The notes under the pieces were generated by a model that did no database searches, had not been told where the DNA came from, and saw nothing but the letters and a program-made list of their open reading frames with translations. A program made the position numbers and the translations under genes. Shown here one piece after another: positions 5,326 to 14,636 of a stretch of 18,638 bases of DNA. Each line of letters begins with the position of its first letter. The first letter of the stretch is position 1. The stretch spans positions 1 through 18,638 of the forward strand of contig JAGLWR010000004.1 in the NCBI GenBank assembly GCA_023133315.1. Reading direction: 5' to 3'. This DNA is from Methanomicrobia archaeon. Lineage in GTDB: Archaea > Methanobacteriota_B > Thermococci > Methanofastidiosales > B48-G16.

Positions 5326-7467
5326 ATGAAAATAAAAGTCAAAGATACTTATAAGTCAGATTATGGTAGAGGGATAGTAAGAATAAGTACCAATGTTTTT
5401 GAAGAACTTAAATTGAATCCGGGAGATGTAGTACTCATAGAAGGAAAAAAGAAAGCAGTGGGACTGGCCTGGATGTCAGATGAAGAAGAAGGAATAGCAA
5501 GAATGGACGGGATCCTGAGGCATAATGCGGGTGTAAGCATAGACGACACTGTAGAAATCAATAAAGTAGACAACACTCCTGCAAAAGAGTTGAAACTTGC
5601 TCCAAATCAGGAGATCAGGTTTGGCCAGGGTTTTGTGGCATACGTACACGATAGAATCTTGAATATGCCTTTTCTTAATGGAAACGTTGTCGTGATAGAG
5701 ATAATGGGAAACGCGCTTCCACTTACTGTCACAAATGTAAAACCAAAAGGGATCGTGAGAGTCGTTCCGGAAACAAAGATAATCGTCTCAGAAAAACCGC
5801 AGCCTGTAAGCGAGGGCTATACGGCTGTAAGTTATGAAGATATCGGGGGTTTGAAGGACGAGATAGAGAGAGTCAGGGAAACAATTGAAGTGCCCATGAA
5901 ACATCCAGAAGTTTTCAAGAAGCTGGGGATAACTCCTCCAAAAGGTGTTTTACTCTATGGTCCCCCCGGTACTGGAAAAACACTTCTTGCAAAAGCAGTG
6001 GCAAATGAAACAGACTCCAACTTTGCCGTCATCAATGGGCCTGAATTGATGTCCAAGTACTACGGCCAGAGCGAAGAAAATCTGAGAAGAGTTTTTGAAG
6101 AAGCAAAACAGAACGCCCCGAGTATAGTTTTTATAGATGAGATAGATAGTTTGGCTCCCAAGAGAGGAGAAGTGACAGGAGACGTGGAGAAGAGGATAGT
6201 TTCACAGCTGCTGACGCTCATGGATGGACTGGATCCCAGAGGAGATGTTGTTGTCATCGCAGCAACAAACAGGCCTGAGGACATAGACGAAGCATTGAGA
6301 AGACCTGGAAGGTTTGACAGAGAAATAGAGATAAGGATGCCTGATAAAAATGGTAGAAAAGAGATTCTTCAGATCCATACGAGAAGTATGCCGCTGGAAA
6401 ACGTAGATCTCGATCATAACGCGGATATAACTCACGGATACTCGGGCGCAGACCTTGCAGCTTTATGCAGGGAGGCGGGAATGACTGCATTGAGAAGGAT
6501 AGTTCCAGATCTGAAGAAAAGCGATGAGATTCTCTCTAAGGAAGTTATAGAAAATCTCAAAATAACGGATGAAGACTTTTACAACGCATACAAGAGAGTA
6601 GAGCCCTCTGCAATGAGAGAAGTTCTCATAGAAGTTCCGAAGGTAAAATGGGCTGACATAGGTGGACTGGATGATGTGGAACAGGAACTTAAAGAAACAG
6701 TAGAGTGGCCTTTGACATTCCCAGAGCTTTTTGAAGATGCGGGTATAGAACCGTTAAGAGGGATACTCCTTTATGGTCCCCCGGGATGCGGAAAAACGCT
6801 CTTGGCAAAAGCCATTGCAAATGAAAGCAATGCAAATTTCATATCTGTCAAAGGACCTGAACTACTTTCAAAATGGGTAGGTGAAAGTGAGAAAGGAGTG
6901 AGAAAGGTATTCTCAAGGGCGAGACAGGCAGCCCCGTCCATTATCTTCTTTGATGAGATAGACAGTCTCGCAGGGGTGAGAGGCTCAGATACGTCACGAG
7001 TTACGGAAAGAGTTGTGGCGCAGATTCTTTCAGAATTGGACGGTATATCCTCACTAAAAGATGTAATAGTTGTAGGAGCAACAAATAGACCTGATTTAAT
7101 AGACAAAGCCTTATTAAGACCGGGAAGATTTGAAAGAATGATATTTATACCAATGCCAAGTAAAGAAACCAGAAAAGAAATTTTTAAAGTGCATACGAAA
7201 AAAATGAAACTAAAAGACGTCGATATTGGTCTATTAGTGGAGAAAACATCAGAATATTCCGGAGCTGATATCACAGCATTATGCAGGGAAGCGGGAATGA
7301 ATGAGTTGAGAAGAGCTGTCAAAGAAGGTAAGAAAAAGATAGAGGGGATCACAATGGAAGATTTCACATCTGCATTAAAGAAAGTCAAGCCCTCTGTCGA
7401 CGAAGAGCAGAGAAAGCAATGGGAAGATATGAAAGAGGGGTTTTCAAGGTACAGCATTTACGGATGA
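5326..7467 (+). CDS. Cdc48/VAT-type AAA+ ATPase (p97 family)
   Basis: A 713-residue hexameric unfoldase that extracts and unfolds proteins, feeding the 20S proteasome in archaea. The N domain (1-150) is the double-psi barrel plus beta-clam substrate domain. D1 has Walker A GPPGTGKT (212-219), Walker B VFIDEID (268-274), sensor Asn315 and the arginine-finger region RRPGRFD (325-331). D2 has Walker A GPPGCGKT (484-491), Walker B FFDEID (541-546) and RPGRFER (598-604). Both ATPase sites look intact. The last residues, I-Y-G, fit the hydrophobic-Tyr-X (HbYX) motif that opens the proteasome gate. A GGAGATGAT ribosome binding site overlaps the end of the HTH gene. The length is close to other archaeal VAT proteins. 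Confidence 0.97.
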   Translation: MKIKVKDTYKSDYGRGIVRISTNVFEELKLNPGDVVLIEGKKKAVGLAWMSDEEEGIARMDGILRHNAGVSIDDTVEINKVDNTPAKELKLAPNQEIRFGQGFVAYVHDRILNMPFLNGNVVVIEIMGNALPLTVTNVKPKGIVRVVPETKIIVSEKPQPVSEGYTAVSYEDIGGLKDEIERVRETIEVPMKHPEVFKKLGITPPKGVLLYGPPGTGKTLLAKAVANETDSNFAVINGPELMSKYYGQSEENLRRVFEEAKQNAPSIVFIDEIDSLAPKRGEVTGDVEKRIVSQLLTLMDGLDPRGDVVVIAATNRPEDIDEALRRPGRFDREIEIRMPDKNGRKEILQIHTRSMPLENVDLDHNADITHGYSGADLAALCREAGMTALRRIVPDLKKSDEILSKEVIENLKITDEDFYNAYKRVEPSAMREVLIEVPKVKWADIGGLDDVEQELKETVEWPLTFPELFEDAGIEPLRGILLYGPPGCGKTLLAKAIANESNANFISVKGPELLSKWVGESEKGVRKVFSRARQAAPSIIFFDEIDSLAGVRGSDTSRVTERVVAQILSELDGISSLKDVIVVGATNRPDLIDKALLRPGRFERMIFIPMPSKETRKEIFKVHTKKMKLKDVDIGLLVEKTSEYSGADITALCREAGMNELRRAVKEGKKKIEGITMEDFTSALKKVKPSVDEEQRKQWEDMKEGFSRYSIYG

Positions 7468-7480
7468 TTTTTTATTTTTT
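7468..7480 (+). terminator. T-rich terminator after Cdc48/VAT
   Basis: Immediately after the stop codon the plus strand has six T, one A and six T, a typical archaeal U-tract terminator. The next gene converges from the right. Confidence 0.55.
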
Positions 7481-7574
7481 ATAAAATAAACTCATAGCCA
7501 ATTAACTCTTGTTACCCTCTTTATTTTCTTTATCATATTTATTGAAAAGCGTCAAAATCTCCCGTCAAGCATCC

Positions 7575-10500
7575 TCATATCATCATCGGGATACAGATAA
7601 CTATCTCAGTTCCTTTTTCTGCACCCCTTATCTCGAATGTTCCATTGAATTTATCAAGGATCTTCTTCACAAGACACAATCCCATCCCTGTTCTTTTTGA
7701 CATAGTTTCGAGATTCTTGAGGATGTCTTTCTTTTTATTTTCTGGAATTCCAATGCCTCTGTCACGTATATGTATATTGCAGATTCCTTTTTTTTCTTCT
7801 GTTTTTATGTCGATAATAACAGGATCCTGAAGTGTGAACTCCACAGCGTTCTCAAGAATATTGAAGAAGACTTTATCCAGAAAATCGTTAGCGTTAACAT
7901 GATACTTTTTGTCGATATTAAGATTTACCTGTATTTCTCTATCAACGTACGCTTTTATTTTTTCTACAGATCGCCCTATTGATTCATTGAGATCGAATTT
8001 TTCCAGTTTTGTCTCTTTTATTTTTTTCAATGTCTTTATGTTATCTGCAAGTCTGGCAGATTTCATTATGGATTTTTTTATATTATTTATGTTTTTCTTT
8101 CTTGTTTTCTCATCTTTTGCATTTTTAAGGAGGTAGAGATATCCTAAAGTAATCTGATCGATGTTGCTTACGTCGTGTGCCAGGACATCTGCGTAGAACT
8201 CTGCTTCTTTTCTCGCTTGTTCTCTCTGTTCTTCGAAGTGTTTACGCTCGGTGATATCGGTGAAGACGGCCAAGGTACCAGCGAAGCGACCTTCCTCAAG
8301 ACGGGGGCTACCGCTGACCAAGATGAACAGCTGCCTGCCGTCCTTGCGCACCAGTTCCAACTCATAATGATCGGTCTCGCCGCGTGCACGCCGTTCATCG
8401 GCGGCTTGGACGATTAACTGCTGGTCAGGTGGGACTATGACCGTCCAGTGCTGGCCTAACAGTTCTGAGGGGGAGTAGCCCAGTAGATCCGCCGCAGCTG
8501 GATTGACGAAGATAAAGTATCCCTCAGCATTTTCCACGACGATGCCCTCGGCCATGCTCTGAATGATACCTTCGTTGAACTCTTTCAGCTGCCTGATCTC
8601 CTCCTCTACTTTTTTTCTTTCTGTAACATCCCTTGCTGTGATCTGTATCCCCACAACTTCTCCATTTTCATATATCGGAGCTGAACCTTCTGCCATTTCC
8701 AGAATCTTTATATCTCCATCCTTAGTTTTAATCTTGATCTCCATGGCAGGTACAGGTTTTCCTTCAAACTCCTGTTTTAACGCATCAAACAGAGTGGGCG
8801 CGTACTCTTCCAATACTATTTCTGAAAACGGCACACCGATAATCTCTTCCATTGGGTATCCTATTGTTTCTACTGCTTTTTTGTTAGCAAACTGGAATTT
8901 ACCGTTTTTATCGACTACCACAGTTATATCATTGATATGATCAATCAAAAATTTGTATTTTTCTTCAGACTTTTTCAATGCTTCCCTCCCTCGCTTGCGT
9001 TCGGTGATATCTTCTATCATACCATCATAATATTTCACTTTTCCTGTTTCGTCTTTTACTGCTATGGCTGTCACTGATCCATAGAATGGTGTTCTATCTT
9101 TTTTCTTCAGCTGAAGTTCTTCATCTTTTACAAACCCGTCTTTCAGCATTTTCTGATTGAATCTCTCCCTATCTTCTGGATGTTGATATAGGTTAGAAAC
9201 ATTGACATTTAGAAATTCTTCCTTGCTGCTGTAACCAAACATCCGGATGATGGCAGGATTTGCCTCGATGAATTTACCTTTAGGTCCAACGGTGTTTCTA
9301 TAAATCCCGACATTGATATTCTCCGTAAGCGTTCTGTATTTTTCTTCCGATTCTTTCAATGCGTTTTCAGCTTTTTTACGCTCAGTAATGTCTCGGAATA
9401 CAACCATATCCGCTGTTTTTCCTTTGTATTCGATTTTCGCAGCATTCACCTCGTACGGCAACTTTTTTTCGTCTTTCGTGAGCATCTCAATCTCGTACGG
9501 TGCAATTTTCATTCCCATCATTCGTTTAGACAGATTCTTAATCAGAATTGCTTTGCTCTTCGCCGTTACTACCTTAGTTTTTAAGAAATTCTTACCCAGC
9601 AACTCCTCTTTTTTGAATCCGGTGATTTCTTCTACCCTATCGGTGATTTCTAAGAATTTTCCCTTACCATCTACAATAACCACCGGGTCTATCATACTAT
9701 CAAACAACGTTTGGAAATGCTTTCTGGATTCCTCTAGTGCCTCCTCCGCTTTCTTTCGTTCTGTGATGTCTTTATATACCGTTATCATTCCAACCTTAGA
9801 CCCTTCAACAATAATAGTTCCACCTGAGATGGATACAGGGACAAGAGACCCGTCTTTCCTCTTCCTAACAGTAATGCATGAAGCATATCCCCCTTTGATT
9901 GATTCTCTATCCAATCTTTTTGCCTCCTCCATCTTATCTTCAGGAATGACAAGATCATTCAAATTTCTTCCTATTATCTCGTCCCGAGAATAACCGAAAA
10001 GTTCTTCAAACTTAGGATTGACGCCTATAATGCGTATATTTTCGTCTGTATATACAGTAGCTTCGGGAATTCTTTCAAACAATGTCCTGAGTTTTTCTTC
10101 GCTCTTCTGTAGCTCCTCTTCAATCTTTTTTCTTTCTGTGGCGTCGGTACCGATACAGAGGATTCCGACAATACGTCCCTTATCATCACGGATGGGTTTA
10201 TTAGTCCACAAGACCCAGACCCGCTCCCCATTCTTGCGTATGTTTTCATTCTCATTGATAGCATATTTGTCAGGGTCCCGTTTGAGGTCTTCAATTAGCG
10301 CTTCAAGGTCACGTCCAGAGGACTCTATCTTCGGCACGATAGCACCAACCAAATTTCTGCCAATTATTTCATTCTCAGCGTAACCAAAGAAGCTTTGAGC
10401 GAATTCATTGAAAAAAGTGATGTTGCCCTCGGTATCTAATCGCATAACGATGCTGTTAGCATTCTGGACAAGCTCCCGATATCTTTCTTCCGATTCTCGT

Positions 10501-12173
10501 AAAGATTCCTCCGCCCTTTTTAATCCAGTAATATCATTAAAAATAAGAACAGCTCCAGCAAATTTAGAATCTTCAAGTAATGGAACACCTCTCAAAGTGA
10601 GATATCCTTTCTTTCCACTGGGGAATGTAAACGATGCCTCTTCAGCTGCCTTTTTTCCTTTTATAAGATCGTTGAAAATTGATGATGATCCAGATTCCTC
10701 TATTAACGGGACCTCCCGTACATTCATTCCCATTGCACTCAGTTCTCTTCCAAAAGGCAGCCCCAAAATCCTCCTCATTTCTGGATTTTCATACTCGACT
10801 TTCATTTCTTTGTCTATGTTCATTATTCCTACTGGAGAGTTCTCCAAAAGTTTTTCATTGAACTCAGAGAGCGATCTGTATAGCTCCTCTGATTCTTTCA
10901 ATGATTCCTCCGCCCATTTTTGTTCTCGTACATCTACCATAACGCCCATTGTCCCAATGTACGTTCCTTTCTCAAATAAGGGAGTTGCAGAAACAATCAT
11001 AGAAATTCTTTCTCCATTATTTGTTAAAAAAATAGTCTCATAGGAAGATTTGCTTCCGTATTGTCTTGTGTTTGTTTCTTTTTGCATATGATCCAGTTCT
11101 TCCGGAACAATTATTTCCTTCCAGTGTTTTCCCACAAGACTCTCGTATCCCAGCATCTCATTCATTTTAGGATTTGCATAGGTACAGAATCCTTTTTCAT
11201 CCTCGACCCAGATTCCTTCATTGAGGGAACTTACAAGTGTCTCATTGAACTCTTTTAAAGATGAGATCTCTCCGAATAATCTTGCATTTTCTATCGCAAT
11301 AGCTGCTTGAGATGCCAGTGTTTCAAGCAATCTCTGATCTAGTTCTGAAAAAGCATCAAGTTCTTCGCTTTCAGCGTCTATAACACCAATAACTTTATTC
11401 CTGATCTTTATAGGTACAGATAACTCTGATTTAGCCTCTTTGGTGCTTAAAAGATATCTTTTATCCTTTCTCACATCTGGAACATTCAATGTTTTCCCTG
11501 TTCTCGCAACGTAAGCAGTAATGCCTTTCTCACCGGATAGCGGAATTCTCTCATATATCTTACGTTCTTTCCATCCCATAGATGCTATCGGATGCAACTC
11601 ATTTGTCTCTTCATCTAATAAAAATAAATCAATATAATCAAAATTCAGAACTTTTTCAGTGGCATCTAAGATAATTTTGGAGATCTGATCTAAATCTAAA
11701 CTCAAACTCATCTCTTTCGATAGATCGTATATTGCAGAAAGCTTTCTCTCCGTCTCTCTTTGTGGAGTGATGTCTTCATACGTTACAAACTGTTTTCCAT
11801 CCTTCAGAGTAACGGGTACGAATTGTATTTCCTTTTTTGAGCCGTCCTTACATGTTACCGTAAATATACGTGGCCTTGATTCACCGATTCCTGCTTTTTT
11901 AAAATCATTTATCCAGCATGCAAGAACTTCCTTTCTGTACTCTGGATCGGGATATGATTTTTTAAGCCAATCTTTACCTGTAGGAGTATCTTTTAATGTA
12001 TATCCAAACATTTCTGTAAATTTTGGATTTATATATTCATATACACCCTCTTTACTTATAACACTGATACCAAATGGAGAATTTTTTGCCAGTGATTTGT
12101 ATTTTTCTTCCGACTCTATCAATTCCCTTGTTCCTTTCTCAATCTCACTTTCTTTTTTCTTTTTATTATTCAT
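7575..12173 (-). CDS. Giant cytosolic PAS/GAF sensor histidine kinase
   Basis: A 1532-residue multi-sensor kinase. Domains in order: PAS1 (20-140), GAF (145-300), PAS2 (305-418), PAS3 (437-552), PAS4 (565-682), PAS5 (694-808), PAS6 (818-934), PAS7 (945-1060), PAS8 (1072-1188), PAS9 (1196-1313), then the kinase core. Most PAS domains end in the D(I/V/A)TERKK linker. The H box is LAHDVSN with phospho-acceptor His1333. The HATPase has the N box FFNILEN (Asn1438, Asn1442), G1 DRGIGIP (1471-1477) and G2 GMG (1496-1498), so it looks active. There is no signal peptide, membrane helix or receiver domain, and no response regulator nearby. The start at 12173 follows GAGGGA (12186-12181) by 7 bases; an in-frame ATG at 12221 would add 16 residues. 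PAS9 has foreign-looking GC content. Ligands and output are unknown. Confidence 0.92.
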   Translation of the reverse strand: MNNKKKKESEIEKGTRELIESEEKYKSLAKNSPFGISVISKEGVYEYINPKFTEMFGYTLKDTPTGKDWLKKSYPDPEYRKEVLACWINDFKKAGIGESRPRIFTVTCKDGSKKEIQFVPVTLKDGKQFVTYEDITPQRETERKLSAIYDLSKEMSLSLDLDQISKIILDATEKVLNFDYIDLFLLDEETNELHPIASMGWKERKIYERIPLSGEKGITAYVARTGKTLNVPDVRKDKRYLLSTKEAKSELSVPIKIRNKVIGVIDAESEELDAFSELDQRLLETLASQAAIAIENARLFGEISSLKEFNETLVSSLNEGIWVEDEKGFCTYANPKMNEMLGYESLVGKHWKEIIVPEELDHMQKETNTRQYGSKSSYETIFLTNNGERISMIVSATPLFEKGTYIGTMGVMVDVREQKWAEESLKESEELYRSLSEFNEKLLENSPVGIMNIDKEMKVEYENPEMRRILGLPFGRELSAMGMNVREVPLIEESGSSSIFNDLIKGKKAAEEASFTFPSGKKGYLTLRGVPLLEDSKFAGAVLIFNDITGLKRAEESLRESEERYRELVQNANSIVMRLDTEGNITFFNEFAQSFFGYAENEIIGRNLVGAIVPKIESSGRDLEALIEDLKRDPDKYAINENENIRKNGERVWVLWTNKPIRDDKGRIVGILCIGTDATERKKIEEELQKSEEKLRTLFERIPEATVYTDENIRIIGVNPKFEELFGYSRDEIIGRNLNDLVIPEDKMEEAKRLDRESIKGGYASCITVRKRKDGSLVPVSISGGTIIVEGSKVGMITVYKDITERKKAEEALEESRKHFQTLFDSMIDPVVIVDGKGKFLEITDRVEEITGFKKEELLGKNFLKTKVVTAKSKAILIKNLSKRMMGMKIAPYEIEMLTKDEKKLPYEVNAAKIEYKGKTADMVVFRDITERKKAENALKESEEKYRTLTENINVGIYRNTVGPKGKFIEANPAIIRMFGYSSKEEFLNVNVSNLYQHPEDRERFNQKMLKDGFVKDEELQLKKKDRTPFYGSVTAIAVKDETGKVKYYDGMIEDITERKRGREALKKSEEKYKFLIDHINDITVVVDKNGKFQFANKKAVETIGYPMEEIIGVPFSEIVLEEYAPTLFDALKQEFEGKPVPAMEIKIKTKDGDIKILEMAEGSAPIYENGEVVGIQITARDVTERKKVEEEIRQLKEFNEGIIQSMAEGIVVENAEGYFIFVNPAAADLLGYSPSELLGQHWTVIVPPDQQLIVQAADERRARGETDHYELELVRKDGRQLFILVSGSPRLEEGRFAGTLAVFTDITERKHFEEQREQARKEAEFYADVLAHDVSNIDQITLGYLYLLKNAKDEKTRKKNINNIKKSIMKSARLADNIKTLKKIKETKLEKFDLNESIGRSVEKIKAYVDREIQVNLNIDKKYHVNANDFLDKVFFNILENAVEFTLQDPVIIDIKTEEKKGICNIHIRDRGIGIPENKKKDILKNLETMSKRTGMGLCLVKKILDKFNGTFEIRGAEKGTEIVICIPMMI

Positions 12174-12320
12174 TTTATTATCCCTCTTGATCTTTTGTGA
12201 TCTTGCATGTAATAACAGCATTGTTGATGATATATCATATTTACTGTTGTTTAAGAAGTATATATGGTTTTCTCTTTATTTGATGTAAGTTGCTACAAAG
12301 TTTCACTATGTAATCAATAC

Positions 12321-12330
12321 CTATAAAAAT
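12321..12330 (+). promoter_or_regulatory. TATA box of DNA polymerase B
   Basis: CTATAAAAAT is centred about 25 bases before the ATG at 12351. This predicts a leaderless transcript starting at that codon and argues against the in-frame ATG at 12342, only about 16 bases away. Confidence 0.55.
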
Positions 12331-12350
12331 TATGCAGATAAATGGTATTG

Positions 12351-14603
12351 ATGAAAGGTTTTATAATCCATCCAACATACGAGATTAGAGGTAACATAGT
12401 TTTTGTTAAGTTATACGGCAGGCTGGAGAACGGAGAAAGCTTTTTGTGTTTAAAAGAATACAGACCGTACTTTTTTATCAGGGAGAAGGATCGTTCTGCA
12501 ATTGAGAACCTCGATTATGAAAAAACAGAATTTGTAAACTTTTCAAAAGAGAAAGTCGTAAAAGTATATACAAACATCCCTTCAGATGTTAAAAGTCTCA
12601 GAAGAGAGTTTGAAAGAAATGAAATAGAGTGCTATGAGGCAGATATACGATTTGCTTATAGATTTTTATTTGATCGTGATATATATGCGGTCATAGACAT
12701 AGAAGGAGAGTACACTAACGGGGGAAGAGTGAACAGAGTCTATAAAAACCCGGAAATAGTACCTTCTGGGGGAGATATAACGCTTAAAGTACTTTCGATG
12801 GACATAGAAGTGGATGAAGAAACGGAAGAGGTGGTCTGTGTCAGTTTTTACAATGGAAAAGAATATAAAAGTCTTATAATTAAAAAAGAGATAGAAAAAT
12901 CAACGTGCTGTTCTAACGAAAAAGAATTGCTCCTGGAACTTAAAAAATATATAATAAAAGAAGATCCGGATATTATTATAGGTTGGAATGTTATAGATTT
13001 TGATTTCAAGTATCTTGAAAAGAGGTTTTCAAAGCATAAAATCTCTTTTGATATGGGAAGATCTGAAAGAGGTACGAGATTAAGAACGGAGAGATCATTT
13101 ATCAGGGCTTCGAGAGTAAATCTCGACGGAAGGATGGTTCTTGACGGAATGTATCTGGTGAGAGATTTTGCTGTAAAACTTGAGGATTATAAACTGGATA
13201 CAGCTGCTTTCGAAGTTTTGGGAGAAAGAAAAATTGAGATCGAGAAGGATATCCATAAGATCTTTGAACAAAATCCTGAAAAACTCTTGGAGTATAATAA
13301 AAAGGACGCCGAACTCGTTTACAATATCCTCAAAGAAAAAAAGCTCATTGAGTTTACAAAAAAACTGGCAGGGATAACGGGGTTACAGTTGGATAGAGTG
13401 AAGGGATCTATAGCGTCTTTTGATTCTTTATATTTAAGAAAGGCGAGAAAAAGGGGGGTAGTCTGTCCTTCAGTCGCGGGTGGAGAAAGAAAGCATGTCA
13501 TTGGCGGTCTTGTCAGAGAACCTTTATATGGAATCTATGATTACGTTCTTCTCTTCGATTTTCGGAGTCTGTATCCATCGATAATGGTAACAATGAATAT
13601 TGATCCTATGACATTTACAGAAGAAAAAACAAAGATAAAAGCTCCGAATGATGTTTACTTCAAAGATGAGAAGGCCATCCTTCCTGAGATAATCTTAGAA
13701 CTTATGGAAAAGAGAAAAAAAGTAAAACATATATACGAAGAACAGTACGCCATCAAAATTATCATGAACTCTTTTTTTGGCGTTCTTGGAAATCAGAACT
13801 GCAGGTTCTATAACTCAAAGATTGCAAATGCGATAACTGCATTCGGGAGATCTTTTTTGAACCTCACAACAAAAAAAGTTGAAGAAAGAGGATATAAAGT
13901 TATCTACGGCGATACGGACTCGATTTTTGTTGTATCAAACGCTAGAAATTATGAAGAAGCAGAAAAAATCGGGAAAGAGATAGAGAAAAATATAAATGAG
14001 TTTTATGATTCGTACGTCACAGAGAATTACGGAACGAAAAACTATCTCATACTTGAGTTTGAGAAACTGTACGAAAAGTTTTATCTCCCAAAACATAGAC
14101 ACCTGGAAAAGGGCGCAAAAAAGAGATACGCAGGATTGATCGGGGAAAACGTGGATATAGTGGGATTGGAATATGTCAGGAGAGATTGGACAGATTTAGC
14201 CAAAGAGTTTCAGTACAACCTATTAAAAAAAGTATTTTTGAGTGAAGATTACGAAACATACATAAAAGAAGTGGCAAAAGATCTAAAATCCGGCAACCTT
14301 GATTCCCTTCTAGTTTATAAAAAAGGAGTAAGAAAAAATCTGGAATCTTACACGAAGACAACACCTCCTCACGTAAAGGCAGCGAGAAAACTGGAAAACT
14401 TTAAAGACAGAGTCATAAAATACGTGATGACAAAGAAAGGACCGGAACCTATAGAAAATTTAGACAAAGTAAAAATAGATTACGATCATTACATAGAAAA
14501 ACAGTTAAAACCTATCGCAGATTCCCTGTTAATATTCTTCGACACGAGTTTTGATGAGATCGTCACTGAAAAAAAGCAGGTGAGCCTGGAGGATTTTTTG
14601 TGA
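12351..14603 (+). CDS. polB: Family B DNA polymerase (archaeal PolB)
   Basis: A 750-residue replicative/proofreading DNA polymerase. The N-terminal domain (1-140) is followed by a 3'-5' exonuclease with ExoI MDIEVD (Asp151, Glu153), ExoII WNVIDFDF (Asn213, Asp218) and ExoIII YNKKD (Tyr315, Asp319). The polymerase palm has motif A DFRSLYPS (Asp403), motif B KIIMNSFFG (Lys469, Asn473) and motif C YGDTDS (Asp521, Asp523), then KKRYAGL in the thumb region. All catalytic acids are present. The C-terminal QVSLEDFL fits the PCNA-interacting consensus QxxLxxF(F/L). Motif B has NSFFG where NSxYG is usual. The start at 12351 is chosen from TATA spacing; ATG at 12342 would add three residues. The gene stands alone, divergent from the histidine kinase. 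Confidence 0.97.
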   Translation: MKGFIIHPTYEIRGNIVFVKLYGRLENGESFLCLKEYRPYFFIREKDRSAIENLDYEKTEFVNFSKEKVVKVYTNIPSDVKSLRREFERNEIECYEADIRFAYRFLFDRDIYAVIDIEGEYTNGGRVNRVYKNPEIVPSGGDITLKVLSMDIEVDEETEEVVCVSFYNGKEYKSLIIKKEIEKSTCCSNEKELLLELKKYIIKEDPDIIIGWNVIDFDFKYLEKRFSKHKISFDMGRSERGTRLRTERSFIRASRVNLDGRMVLDGMYLVRDFAVKLEDYKLDTAAFEVLGERKIEIEKDIHKIFEQNPEKLLEYNKKDAELVYNILKEKKLIEFTKKLAGITGLQLDRVKGSIASFDSLYLRKARKRGVVCPSVAGGERKHVIGGLVREPLYGIYDYVLLFDFRSLYPSIMVTMNIDPMTFTEEKTKIKAPNDVYFKDEKAILPEIILELMEKRKKVKHIYEEQYAIKIIMNSFFGVLGNQNCRFYNSKIANAITAFGRSFLNLTTKKVEERGYKVIYGDTDSIFVVSNARNYEEAEKIGKEIEKNINEFYDSYVTENYGTKNYLILEFEKLYEKFYLPKHRHLEKGAKKRYAGLIGENVDIVGLEYVRRDWTDLAKEFQYNLLKKVFLSEDYETYIKEVAKDLKSGNLDSLLVYKKGVRKNLESYTKTTPPHVKAARKLENFKDRVIKYVMTKKGPEPIENLDKVKIDYDHYIEKQLKPIADSLLIFFDTSFDEIVTEKKQVSLEDFL

Positions 14604-14636
14604 ATTTGGAAAAAAGTTTTTTGGACGGTATTAAAA

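Noticed and set aside
6771..7457. 228-codon open frame antisense to Cdc48
   Set aside because: It lies opposite the conserved D2 domain, has Ser/Leu/Phe-rich composition typical of a reverse-strand shadow, and has no promoter or ribosome binding site.
9313..9993. 226-codon open frame antisense to the histidine kinase
   Set aside because: The opposite strand encodes clear PAS domains in an unbroken frame; this frame shows no domain and is a composition artefact.
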